From Antedon mediterranea (taxonomy: Eukaryota > Echinodermata > Crinoidea > Comatulida > Antedonidae), in assembly GCF_964355755.1 (NCBI RefSeq), contig NC_092678.1:6978922-7042921 (forward strand): 64,000 nucleotides of DNA, given 5' to 3'. The translations under genes were made by a program, and so were the position numbers. Within the stretch, counting starts at the first letter, position 1, and every line of letters starts with the position of its first letter. Shown one piece after another: positions 44,952 to 56,977 of this stretch. The notes under the pieces were generated by a model, which was not told where the DNA came from, made no database searches, and saw only the letters and a program-made list of their open reading frames with translations.

Positions 44952-45638
44952 ATGTAGTATTAAGTTTACTGCCACTGTCATGATGATGTGTATGTTGAAT
45001 TGTGTTTTATTGGTTCTCCCCTCCTGCCCATTGGGTACAAGAAGCTTTTCACAACTATGTTCCCTGAATGAAGTTAATTATAATGGATCACAAGAAACTT
45101 TTAACACTTACATGAGAATTACTTATTGATAAACTATTTCACTTTATTCCTCGGATTGATGAGAAACGTGAATCCAGAAATGTACACTTTTTAAAAATTT
45201 TCTTCAAGATATAGTGGACAGTCAACTGCAGTTATGTCGTTCTCAATTTTTTTTGTTATGAACTGAATTTTGGGAAGCAGGTCAACTTGTTTCTAGGCAA
45301 CAGCTGATTGATTGATGGATCATCAGGAGTAAATACAGGAGTTACTACATTTATGACCTGCTGACTTTCATTTTCAACTGAACATGTTTGCTGAGCTATA
45401 TATTATTATGAACGCTTTATATTATTATTATGACTTTTAATTTGAGAACTTTACCAATTTTACTTTTACTTTTGTATGTTTTGCCACGTTAGCCGATTTA
45501 TTGATTTGTGACGATTTGCGTTACGTTTTCTTTTGTTTAGATTTAAGATGTTCGTAGTTAAGTTTGTTTCTCAATACATTTTTGGCTCAGTGACTCGTTG
45601 GTTTCGAAGACACGGCTTCGAATTGACGAGCGGGGGAA
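44952..45638 (+). other. Retrotransposon 3' non-coding region
   Basis: Between the truncated integrase and the 3' LTR there are about 690 bp without recognisable pol domains. A 74-codon frame at 44905-45129 has no motif. It ends in GACGAGCGGGGGAA, the polypurine tract. Confidence 0.75.
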
Positions 45639-45991
45639 TGTAACATGGTGGGACCAAACCCTATTAGTCACACAGGCTATTCACCCCTTACTCTCCCCGA
45701 TGTCTACTTAACTTGGAACACTACATTCCTGAGGTGGGTCTTCCAAGGAAAGTCAATCAGGATGTGGTACCATTTAATTAGTCATCCTTCCTGTCCCCTT
45801 AATATAAATATATGTTTTTTTGTAGTTAAGTTAGTTAGTTCGGGTATTGATTCTTGAGACTATAACATCAGTCAGAATCACTACGTTTCACATTGTTTTA
45901 TAATTATTACTTTTTGATTGAATATATTTTGTACATTGAATAATTGTGTGCCATCGTTATTGTCTTGGCCCTCGACACGACTACCGTTACA
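45639..45991 (+). repeat. 3' LTR
   Basis: It is identical by eye to the 5' LTR except for one additional T in the TATAATTATTAC stretch (about 45901). This is the main evidence that the insertion is recent. Confidence 0.95.
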
Positions 45992-45996
45992 GTTTT

Positions 45997-47522
45997 CAAT
46001 TAACAACAAACATATGAGAGGCAACATTTTCTGGAATTATTGCCAAGTAAAATTGCTTCCTTGCATCACAGAACTCGTTTACCAAACTGATTAGTCCCCA
46101 AATCGTCCCAGTGCTGAATCGTCCCAGGGCCGAATCGTCTCGATAACATGAACACAACACACATCTAGTCACATTATATAAACCTATTTATTTAAATAGG
46201 ATAACTTCTATCATGACCGTTCATTAGTCAACAATTTTAAATTCAGTCATGGTGTACCACGATCACCACCAATCACAATAACACGACTGACTAATATACA
46301 GTAATCTGTCTACTACTGCGCACACCACCCACTAGTCTAGTTCCGGCCGTTTACACTGGATATTTACAGAGTAATACAAAAATATACATTTACAGTGAAC
46401 AACGTAACAACATCATAAAGTTGCATTCACACGAGTTCAATTGTGTATGTTATTCCCTTTCGTGAAGTGTAACTTGTTTGTTGTTTGATTCAACCTGTTA
46501 GTGGCGGTTTCATCGATGTTGGTTGTGAACTGGATAAAAAAAACCAAAAAAACAAAGAAAAAACTGTAGCTTTATAAAGAAGAACGTTACTTACCTGTAA
46601 TTTTTTAAAGATATGATACTTATTGCTTTTTACAATACATTAATAAATAAAAACACAATAGAAACATTGCTAGACGCAGTATGTAAACAATGGTTCTGTA
46701 TATTAATTTCGTTTTTCATATTGAATGAGTGTTTATTTGAGTACGCTGTGTTCCTCAAACAAATAATAAACGCCACTCGAAGAAACGCCTCCCTCGAGTA
46801 AAAAGCCCACGAATAAAATACCCTACTGAATAATAAACGCACAGACGTTTTAAAAGTCTTATTTTATATTGATTTACTCAAAAACACAAAGAGGGATTTA
46901 ATGGCAGTATTATTCAATGCACTTCACGTGTATAGCTTTGCACTTGGCTATTCTGAGCTGACTGTAATAGAGGTCACCGGACAGATTTACCTGAAAGACC
47001 TTCACATGAAAACACCTCATATTAATGCCTTTCAATCATTCAATTGATAAAATCAATAGGTCAAGGGTCATTCAACTATTTGAACTGTGGGAGTACACCC
47101 AATTTTATTATTTTGTTCTATCTGATTTTACGTTTAATTTTCTATATTTTTGTACTTCATGCTACTTGTGCCTTAATAAGATAAAGGTCAAATGACAGGG
47201 TTCATGTTAACATTGAACATGATTGTCTTTTTTGTTTTTGTAATTCTCTCTTTGCAAAGATAAATAGTAGAGACTACCAATTATATAAATAATGAATTCT
47301 TAATTTGAGTTTGACGAATATTTTCATACACCTTAAATAGAACTTTTTAAATATTTCAAATTTTTATTTTGTATGTAAATTCATTTAATAATGACAATTC
47401 TGAACATTTCAAATTGTGCTTTGAACACAATTTAAATTAAATTTAGGCATGTTAGCACTTGAATATCACTCGTGAAATACACGTGAATATGTTGCTTTTC
47501 GTTTTTGTTAAAAATATTTTCA
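45997..47522. other. Intergenic DNA, 3' flank of the 47.5-51.3 kb gene
   Basis: Positions 46080-46860 are paralogous to 52075-52900 (landmarks GGGCCGAATCGTC, TAAACCTATTTATTT and AAACGCCACTC), the flank of the decayed gene to the right. Positions 46870-47520 match 6350-6950. No gene is seen. A tandem CGTCCCAG-type patch is at 46095-46145. Confidence 0.7.
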
Positions 47523-50500
47523 TCAAAGCACGCACTTATTCGTAACCATTCTAAGATATCCTTCGTCGTTCATCTTTACAAGTTTCTTATATTCACTCGG
47601 CATATTATGTGAGTTGTTAAACGAAAATCTGGATTTCCCATCATAGTGATATGTAAGGTTTCTTCCATCAGGTGCAATGCCAAAAGGATAAAATCCGTAC
47701 AATGATATCATATCACAAAAAGGCACGGCTGCCGTGTACAAAAACAGGCCGGATGAAGGGGCTGTTATGTTCCAAAATCTGAAAAATATAAGAAAGATTT
47801 TTAGTAATTCGGCTTATGAAAGATTATTAAAGAACCAATGCAAAGATTTAAACGCAACTTTTCGACGTAAAATCTCGTAAGGAAATAATCCTGCGTGTCT
47901 TAAAGCTTGGTTCACCCGCAAAATGTCGTTCAGCTTGTGTGAAGCTTGGTTCGCACGAGGACGCAAAAATGACGTAGAAAACGGGCTTTACGACGCCTTC
48001 TATTTTATAGAATATCTGTAAGTTAAAGAGCGTTGGATGTAAGTTTTAACTTGGCAACGCTACAAGAACAATATTAGGCCTAACTTTATTGATTGGTCAC
48101 CGGTTTATCAACAATTAAGACTACCCTACTACTGGTTAATCCTAACACAAATATACTATACAATAATGATAACAAGATAACCATCTTACGTGTTTAAATT
48201 GTGATAAAACTGCTTATGCGGATAAGCAATTGAAACATTCAAGTTGTTTCTGCTAAAAAAATGAAGAAACTCAAAGTATCTTTCAGTTCGTGGAGTATAT
48301 TCTTTAGAAAACCAAAGAACTGCACCTTTAAACTCTCTTAATCTTTCTAAACCACACTTTGACTTCCATAGCTCATAATTTTCGTGTTTTTTCCCCTGGA
48401 TGTACCAATGTAGAAATTTTGTGGATTCACGATTTACAGACATTATATTCGTTTTGTTTCCAACATCATTTACAAACTCTTTTATTGGAGCCATGTTTGA
48501 TCTCATTACAAAGTCATGAGCGTCGATTTCAGAGCCACATCCACTGTTCAGAAGAATTCCACCATTGCCGACTACTGCGCATGTGCGATAGCGAGTAATA
48601 ATTTGTATTGTTTTTCCAACATACTTGCCATAATGAGTAACTTTTCTGAATTCTCTCAGATTCTTAAATTTACCATGTTTATGAAAAGGTGTTAACAAAC
48701 CAAACTCCAGTTTATTTGCTTCCGCTCTGTGAATGAAATAAAAATGATTATAAATGGGACATGCATGTCACAGACATACTTTCTAAGGCATCTCGAAAGA
48801 TGTTTGCTTTATTTGTGATGAGGAAATCTGGCGCATCTGTGGATGTGGATGACCTGATCAAGGTGTTCTGTTAGACCTACTCTTGAGTATGCATACCCTG
48901 TGTGGCATGGCGCAATTACTAAAAAATTTGCACAAAAAATTGAAGCTGTTCAAAAAAGAACTCTACTATCCTAGGGAAAATTATTTATCGTACGATTTAG
49001 CTTTAGAGGAGACGCAACTCCTTTCGCTTGCGGCAAGGAGGGAAAGTCTGGTCCTTTCCTTTAGTCAGGGTCTCATAAAATCGTCTTTGCACAGGGATAT
49101 GCTCCCTCCTTGCCGCAAGCAAAAATTAAACCTTAGATCCAAAGGTGGAAATCTGGAAGTGCCTAAATGTAAAATCGACAGATATAAACGGTCTGCTGTA
49201 CCTTATATTGTTAAGCTGCTTTACTCTTAATAAAATGCACTCTATAGTTCACTTTGTCGGTCGGTCGGTCTGTCTGTCGGTCCGGTATCACTATGTGTTT
49301 TAGCACGCGACTTATGGCGGTTGGCCTTGTTATGTTTTAAATAACTTTTGATGTTTACGGTTTAAATATTTTCTTTTTTTTTTGGAGCGACCTTTTTTAT
49401 TTGTTTTACTTGATGGACATTATGCATGTAATATTGGATTCTTCTAAGTAAATAAATACATACATTTAAATTAATACTATTGTATATATTGCTAAAAATA
49501 AATTAAAACCTTGATAAATATATTTAAAATACTAGTGAACCTAATTAATGATACTTTGTACTGATAAAATGAATGAAGAAATTATCTATTTTTATGACAT
49601 TGCAATATTGTTCTATTGCATAAATTTTAAATGGTTAATGTACAGTATATTTATATTTTATGCATATTGTACATTTTTCTGTAATCTGTAACTTTTTAAT
49701 ATATATACTACAATCATTTCAGACTTGTTCTGCTTTTTGTAATGTTTTTTTATATACCTGAATAATAAATAACACACTGATTGCATTAGCAAATTGATTG
49801 GTTAATTACGTATCACGTGTCATGTGACTGCTCTATTTTCAACTCGGCCCTGCCTCGTTAAACAAAGAGAATTCACTTTTTTTTCAACTCATGAAATATT
49901 CTGACCTTCCAACTCTTTTAAACATTCATAATATTATACTATCGAAAAGCTTCAGCTTATACACATGCGTAGGGAATGATTTGGAATATGTAAACATGAA
50001 TACGCATGCGTATAAGCTAAATCTTTCGATTCCATCTTTGTCTCTTCGATCAAATAAAATAAAAAATAATTTTATATATTTATCTATTACTTATGTTTGT
50101 GTTTCGATTATACTAGAAAGGTAGGCCAATTTGGATTTGCTAAAGTGTTTAGGATGTAAATTGTACCGAACTATTGTATACCCATTCGGTATTAGCTCGA
50201 CAATTCAATCATGTGAAATTTAACCATTACAGTATTCACAGGTAGGTTATTAAAAATGATAATTATTGCAATAGAAACATGAAATTCGGATGATAAATCG
50301 AATGACATAATACGATCGACCATTTCTTTAAAAAAGTAAATATCTAAAAAAGCAATGGAGCTCAAACTTACCTTAAGTTGAATATCTTAACTAAATCAAT
50401 GGTTTTATTAAGTTCATTTTCAACTAATTCCTTCGTGGATCTCCTCGGTGTTTTAGCAGTTGGCAGATATCTGTAAATAACATGAATTAGTGGTATTAAA

Positions 50501-51317
50501 TAGAGACAGTCTAATAGGCCACGATGTTGAGAAGCAGTGAAAAATGTCTCTGGTCAAAAACTAAATAAAAACAGTACAACTAAATCGCGACGGCAATTAA
50601 TCTGCAACTAAGTGCACAATTAACAGTAGGGACCATTTCTACTGCAACTAAGTGCTCAATCAACACCAGGGACCATCTTTACTGCAACTAAGTGCACAAT
50701 CAAAAGTAGGGACCATTTCTACTGCAACTAAGTTCACAATTTACAATAGGGACCATCTCTACAGCAACTAAGTTCATAATTAACAATAGTGACCTTCTCT
50801 ACTGCAAATAAGTTCACAGTTAACACTAGGGACCATCTCAACCGCAAGTAAGTTCATAATTAACAATAGGGACCGTCTCTACTGCAACTACGTGCACGGT
50901 TAACATCTATTGCAATTAAGTTGTTCCGAACCAATGGTGCTTCGGGAAAACCCTTTAAAACTAAATTTAAGGCGTATATTTTCGGAATGAATAAGATAAG
51001 GGCACATAATTTATAGCAAAGACCTTTTCGGACATGGAATATGTGATTAAATTATAAAATAAATCATAAAAGAATATATATGAAAGAATCAGATTGGTAA
51101 AGTAGAGTTTATAATATTTAGGTACAGTATATGTAATGATACCTTGTTCCATTTTAAGCCAGTGACTAAGATATGTTTCTACTAACCTTTGATAATACTG
51201 TCTGCTTATGTGTATGTTGTCGTTATATTTTGACGACCATAATAGAGTGAATGCAGTTACCAGTACAGAGAAGCTTATTAGAAACGTAAACAGGGTAATT
51301 GTCTTTTGTGTAACCAT
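47523..51317 (-). CDS. Alpha-2,8-sialyltransferase-like (ST8Sia family), 340 aa
   Basis: Exons 51317-51187, 50470-50372, 48726-48190 and 47778-47523 total 1023 nt, in frame at all phase 2 GT-AG junctions. The start is the ATG at 51317 ([20 protein letters not shown]), because the frame upstream has no ATG. Residues about 6-28 are the signal anchor. The stem exon ends [13 protein letters not shown]. Motif L is [18 protein letters not shown] with [12 protein letters not shown]; motif S is [15 protein letters not shown] with LYGFYPF; then TYHYDGK (motif III), HNMPSE (motif VS) and the NKCVL end. Predicted Golgi enzyme; donor CMP-sialic acid by family, acceptor unknown. It belongs to the ILLNSGCG subgroup with the 346-aa gene. 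Confidence 0.9.
47904..47990. mobile_element. Partial MITE, GACGCAACGCAA family, in intron 3
   Basis: Two AAGCTTGGTTC starts in tandem, followed by GAGGACGCAAAAATGACGTAG. It is truncated and degenerate. Confidence 0.45.
48840..49231 (+). mobile_element. Non-LTR RT C-terminal fragment in intron 2
   Basis: With one frameshift, the plus strand reads [20 protein letters not shown] and [10 protein letters not shown], then [30 protein letters not shown] and [17 protein letters not shown] with a stop. This is the standard thumb/C-terminus of a non-LTR reverse transcriptase. It lies antisense to the host gene. Confidence 0.8.
49239..49329 (+). mobile_element. Solo terminal repeat of the GTCGCGT-hairpin family
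   Basis: Only one terminus is present: CTCTATAGTTCACTTTGTCGG, the GTCGGTCTGTCT run, CCGGTATCACTATG and AGCACGCGACTTATGGC...GGCCTTG, with TTA following (49330-49332). Its structure equals the right terminal repeat at 32481-32609. Confidence 0.75.
49330..50371. other. Remainder of intron 2, 47.5-51.3 kb gene
   Basis: It contains a LINE-like 3' tail (about 49600-49775, ending TATACCTGAATAATAAATAA) and sequence shared with 16240-16650. No exon was recognised. Confidence 0.6.
50590..50910. repeat. Intronic minisatellite, about 43-bp unit
   Basis: Seven or so units with TAGGGACCATCTCTACTGCA occur in intron 1 of the 340-aa gene, homologous to 16845-17245. Confidence 0.9.
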
Positions 51318-53149
51318 TATCAACGGTTTTCAAATTTCAATACAGGCCTAAATAATAAAATCATGAAAGCTTTTATTGAACAATATATTATACAGTAAAT
51401 ACTGAATAGCGAATAACAGTTTATCAATATACAAAACATATTTCTCGACAGCGATTGCCATAGGAGAGAAAGATTATAAGCCTGTAAAATTTTAAAATAA
51501 TAACAATATGAATTCCAATTTGTATAATCATTTCACGACACTGTGGATATTTGATTCTTCAACTACATGCCGTTTCACTAAGGGTCACGTCCTGTCTGTG
51601 CTTAATTCTACAGCGCTCTCCTTCTTTCTACGACAGCGATTATGTGAACTACAGTAGTAGACCTACTACCCTACCGATACTCGTCTCGAAAGATTGTAGC
51701 CTACTAGGCCCGCTACTAGGTTCATTGAAGTTCACACCAGCATTCTGGGCTTTCCAGGTAAATAGTCTTTATCCAAAAAGACTCGTTAGCCAGCCAACCT
51801 AAAAAAAACCATGGAAAACCGCAAGTTCTCGGCCACTCAAATAGCAACAAAAATGTCCTTTAGATAGTAAGTATTTTATATTATAACCATTGAACAACAT
51901 CATCTATATTTGCCAAAAATGTAACATATATGAATGATTTTTTTGGAGAGCACATTACAAAGTGATTTTACCTAATACCAGTAGGCTACCTCTGTTTAAG
52001 AAAGCACAGTGTGCAGCCGATACGCTGCTGGCATTGCGCCCAGTAGGCTACCATAGGCAAATTATGTACATTACAATCGTCCCAGGGCCGAATCGTCCCG
52101 CTACCATGAACACAACATGTTTAAATCCAGTCAAATTATAATTATAAACCTATTTATTTATATAGGGTAACTTTCAACATGACCGTTCATTAGTCAACAA
52201 TTTTGAATAATTTAGTAAATCATGTAAGCCTACCACGATCACCACCAACCGAAAATGACACGACTGCCTATTAATACAGTCTACTACTGCGCACACCACC
52301 ACCCACTAGTCTAGTTCCGTTTAAACTGAATATTTACAGAATAATACAATGATGTTTACAGAAAAGTGACCAACGTAAAAACATCCTAAAGCTGCATTCA
52401 CACTAGTTAAATCGTGTATGTTAGGCCTATTCCGTTTTGTGAAGTGTAACTGTAGCTTTATAAAGAACGTGACTTACCGGTGTTTTAAGATATGATACTT
52501 ATTGCTTTTTAAAATACAGTACAACAACTCAAATAAGAAAATCAGTTGAAGCATATACTAGTCTGGCATGATGCACATACAGTACAGTACACAGACACAA
52601 AAAACCACCATAATGCGTATTATTCATCGCAGCATTTGTTGGTCTTTGTATTCTTCAGCTATTAATCAATAACGTTTTTACAAAAAAAAAAAAAACCTTG
52701 CTAGAGGCAGTAAGTAAACAATGGTTCTGTATAGTAATTTTGTTTTTCATATTGAATGAGTGTTTATTTGAGTACGTTGTGTTCCTTAAACAAATAATAA
52801 ACGCCACTCAAAGAAACGCTTCCCTCGTGTAAAAAGCCCACGAAAGAAAAATAATACTGTATAATTAACGACCAGACGTTTTCAAAGCCTTATTTTATAT
52901 TGATTTACTCAGTTTTAAATTAATCATTTAAGTAAGTTGGATTACCACCAAGATAAACTCTATATTATTGTGATCATTTCGAAGCATGCTGGTCGTCGGG
53001 TGCGTTAATCATCATCATTTATAGTTTTTTTATAATTACAACATGTTTGAGTTTCTTTAGATGTTCGAGGGGAGGGGCTGCCTAAATGTAAGTCTACTGG
53101 AAAAGCCCATAGGATTGCACTCGTGAAATACACGTGAACATCCTGCTTA
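51318..53149. other. Intergenic DNA between two sialyltransferase loci
   Basis: Positions 51318-52070 show no recognised element or gene; a short frame at 51551-51802 has no motif. Positions 52075-52900 are paralogous to 46080-46860, with one extra TAGGCCTA at 52432-52439. Positions 52900-53149 are gene 3' flank. Confidence 0.65.
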
Positions 53150-53432
53150 TCAATTTTGTTTAACTGATTTACGTGAAAGCACGCACTTATTCGTAACCAC
53201 TCGAAGGTATCATTCATCGTTCATCTTTACAAGTTTCTTATATTCACTCGGCATATCATGGATATTTTTAAATTCAGTTTTCGTTTTTCCTTCATAGTGA
53301 TATGTCAGGTTTCTTCCACCAGGTGCAATGCTGAAAGGATAAAATCCATACAGTGATATCCTATCACAAAACTGCACGGCTGCAGTGTATAACAACAGGC
53401 CGGATGAAGGGCGCTTTTTTATGTTCCAGAAT

Positions 53433-54060
53433 CTGAAAAAAAGAAAAAAAAAAGATTTATACCGTACATTATGCAAGGGATTCATACCTTGACTAATGCG
53501 CATGCGTATTCATTTCAACTACTATTTGTGACGCAAACAATGTGCAAGTAATCAGAACGTATGAATGTTCAATACGCATTTCTGCACGGCGACCTAAAAA
53601 CACTATTCAGTGCAAAAGACGTATTGTGGGACGACGCTCGAGTCGGTCGCATTAACAGCAGTTGAAAATGAGGGTTTTTATGAAAATCAACCATACTAGC
53701 AAAATCAATAAAGTAAATTTCTAAATTTGCAATGCAAAAGATAAGTTATAGGTTCAGCACTTCATTTTAACATTTTTAAGACCTGTCTCCCACTCTCCCC
53801 TTTTTTCCCGAAATGCAGGATCCACTACCGGCCTATGTGTTCATGAAATGGAAATATACCTACATTTGTTTTTAAGCACTTAAGTAACATTATATCAAGA
53901 AATTAGAAATGGAAAACTGCTTTAGGTAAAATCATTGCATTTCTTATTCCGTGGTGGGTAAGTATATTGATGTCCTATAAAGGCACAACCCTATTGATGG
54001 TACCGTATGGCACTATGCAAACCCCATCATCAATGTTCTAATGAAAACAGCACATCTTAC
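53433..54060. other. Intron 3 of the pseudogene
   Basis: No recognised element or additional exon. Confidence 0.6.
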
Positions 54061-54126
54061 ATTTTTAAAGTGTTCGCCAACTTTGTAAACGGATAAGCGA
54101 TTGAAACATTCACATTGTTAATGTAA

Positions 54127-54907
54127 CAAGGCCAACAGCCATTAAGTCGCGTGCTACAATGCATAGTGATACCGGACCGACAGACAGACCGACAGACAGA
54201 CAGACAGAGCGACCGACCGACATAGTGAACTATACTGACCGAAATTACTGAACATGTTTAAAAATGTTGAAATGTTTAAAAACATTTATTTTTTTAAATT
54301 TACACGTGCGTAGCCTGTCACTTTCGACGTGCTCGTATAACGTAATTTCGAGTTGAAAAGTAAGTCAAGAAAACAGAAATCGGGCAAAAAGAGTGCGCAA
54401 TAACATTTAACGCGCAGTGCGCGCGCAAAAATATGCGCACTCATGGCAATTTTGTAAACGCTTAAAATTGCCTGAAATGTACTCTTATTTCATCGAAAAT
54501 AAATTTTGAAAATGTAAAGCGCGCGTACGCATGCGTTACATGCGCTACGCACGTAATTGTATTGCCATATGATGATTTATGCCCTGAAATTTATGAGTAC
54601 CAAATTTTATTTAATTGTGATTCATGGTTGTGAAGATATGATTACAAACGTGATTTCGTTAAATCGTGCGTAGACCACGTAATTTTTTATTGCGCACCGT
54701 GAAAACATAACCACATTGATTCCTGGCCATAAGGAATATACTGTAAAAAATTGACCTAGCTAGATTAAACTGATATCAAGATAAGGTCAGAAAGCGATAA
54801 AACGAATAGTGATACCGGACCGACAGACAGACAGACAGACCGACAGACAGACCGACAGACAGACCGACCGACCGACATAGTGAACTATAGAGTCGCTTCC
54901 ACGCGAC
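54127..54907 (-). mobile_element. GTCGCGT-hairpin element inserted in an exon, 781 bp
   Basis: The element is in reverse orientation. It begins CAAGGCCAACAGCCATTAAG on the plus strand and ends CACGCGAC, with TAA on both sides (54124-54126 and 54908-54910; TTA in element orientation). Both termini carry the CTATAGTTCACTATG block with a GACAGACCGAC array. The insertion splits codons of the motif L exon between the HF/HY block and the NVSIAYPF block; comparison with the paralogs fits a 3-bp target duplication. Confidence 0.85.
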
Positions 54908-55559
54908 TAAAAATAATGAAGAAGCTCAAAATGTGTATCAGTACGTAGCCTATTTCTCGTAGAAAACCAAAGAACAACATTTTTAAAATCTCGTAATCTG
55001 TTCAAATGATAATTTGGATGACATTCCTAATGCATTGTAGTAAAAGTCTAGTGGAGACCACATTTACAGACATTATGTTCGTTTTGCTTCCAACATCATT
55101 TATAAATTCTTTTATAGGAGCCATGTTTGTTCTCATCACAAAGTCATGAGCGTCGATTTCAGAGCCACATCCACTGTTCAGAAGAATTCCGCCATTGCCG
55201 ACCACTGCGCATGTGCGATGCCGAGAAATGTTCCTTCCTGTTCTTCGAACGTACTTGCCAAAGTGATTAGCTTTCCTAAATTGCGCCAGGCTCGTAAAAT
55301 TGGTGTGTTGATAAAAAGGTATTAACACACTCGACTTGAATTCCTTCGATTTATTCCTGTGAATGACATAAATAGGATTCAGTGTTATTTTGTTATCTAA
55401 TCGTTAAAAATTATTTTTATTTTATTAATTTCGGCAAACACTTTATACAAACAGAACTATACAAAAATAGATTGTGCCAAGGAGTGGAAAATGAAGCCAA
55501 CAGCTTTTGTAGCCGTATATAATAAAATTATATGATTCTACAATTATTTTAAAAATATC

Positions 55560-56560
55560 TTTCACATGTGTCTAACTTTTGCATAGAAATGAATTTCTGA
55601 TATTAGCCGGTAGCCCATTCAAAATACGAATAAATCGAATTGGAATACAGTATTTTTTGCTATCGATTTTAGATATGAGATGTTTAAACGTTAAAACATT
55701 CAAATTCCTGCTGTTAATAATCAACGTATTTAAAATCAAACAATTCAGTAGCCTGTATAACATATTTAAGACACAAATAAAAGTGAAATAATTGCTTTTA
55801 GTAGGTTCACTGGTGTTTAAGTTCAAATAATATGTCTGCATAAGACTATTCCAAATTTGCTGGCTCTTCTTTGGATATTCTCTGTCTTGTTTATGTGACA
55901 TTGTAGGTAAGGATACCAGATTTGAGAACAGTATTTGACATGAGGCAAAACAAGAGATCTATAAAGTTGCAGCAGGACTGATGTATAACATCCGGTTGCC
56001 ATGATTGAATAAAACCCAGGCATTTGAATGAAACCTTGTCCACTTGATATGACCAATACAAATCATGAGATATTACAACACCAAGTAAAGTAATATCATT
56101 AACATTTGAAAGCAAATTTCCATCAAGTAAATATGATGATGTCTGCCGAGAATAGCTGCATTAACACAACTCATAAACTTCGTTAAAAGTTGTCAAATAC
56201 TTTCTTTATACGTGTATATTCATCATAAATGGAATCCTATGTGATTTTACTAAGGCTGTTTTTGAATTGTTTTGCATCTGTCTTATTATATGGGTATTTA
56301 ATTATAGCTCTCTTGACTACGAATTCTCTGAGATATCATACAATGATCAGAGCTTGAGAAAGGTTCCAAGACACGAACATCGCACACTTGTTGTCCACGA
56401 TTAGTAACAAGATCAATGAGTGTGCTTTAACAATTTAGTGCAGTGGCAAATCTGGTTGGCTCTTCAAACATCTGATGGAACCCTAATTTATGTTAAAATC
56501 ACCCACTTCAGCTAAAAAAAATACATCAACATCTTTGATCTAGTATCACTATTGTATTTA
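55560..56560 (-). mobile_element. Degraded LINE in intron 2 of the pseudogene
   Basis: Minus-strand pieces include an APE endonuclease end (THIDLVTNRGQQ-like, then EPFSSSDHCMIS near 56360-56440). RT thumb pieces follow: NDITLLGVVISHDLYWS near 56070, LVLPHVKYCSQIWYPYLQ near 55950, and ENIQRRASK. The order is consistent with one element carrying an internal deletion of most of the RT. It has several frameshifts. Confidence 0.7.
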
Positions 56561-56862
56561 CTATCCAGGAATACACAAGTAACTCCCATGAAAGAAAGTG
56601 TTTGGATATGTGAAAACGTTTTCATCTGGTTTTAGTAATTAGTTGTTGCGCATGAACTGTCGCATATTTGCGAACTCCTAACGACTGGTCTTCTAGACTA
56701 TACTGTACATCAACATTATTCAGTGGCTGGAAAGGAGCTGATGGCAAATCTAGATGACAGCTTGACAAAACTGTCTTATTTTACTGGTTTATAATACATG
56801 AACTCTATCTCCTTGGATATACTTACAACACAGTAATACTAAAGCGCATTTCAGTATTAATA

Positions 56863-56977
56863 GGCACGTTCACACTTGTTTCGTTTCACAGAACGGAAGA
56901 GGACATCCTGTCGTTAAATAATGGAAAATCAGAACGGTGTCGTCTACGTTCCGTGAAACGGACCAAGTGTGATGGAT
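56863..56977. mobile_element. Small MITE, about 115 bp
   Basis: Inverted ends TTCACACTTGTTTCGTTTCAC and, on the complement, ATCACACTTGGTCCGTTTCAC, with GAACG inside each. No ORF is present. It lies in intron 2 of the pseudogene. Confidence 0.6.

Larger units (their letters stand above)
41823..45991 (+). mobile_element. Young Ty3/gypsy (Gmr1-like) LTR retrotransposon, RT-less
   Basis: A complete 4169-bp element with two LTRs (352 and 353 bp). By eye the LTRs differ by one inserted T. A 5-bp target duplication GTTTT is at 41818-41822 and 45992-45996. TGGTGGCAGCGG directly after the 5' LTR is the primer-binding site position, and GAGCGGGGGAA precedes the 3' LTR as polypurine tract. The order is gag, protease, integrase; reverse transcriptase and RNase H are absent. 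Gag and pol share one frame, with a TGA between them. The insertion is recent, but the element must depend on a related element for reverse transcription. Confidence 0.93.
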
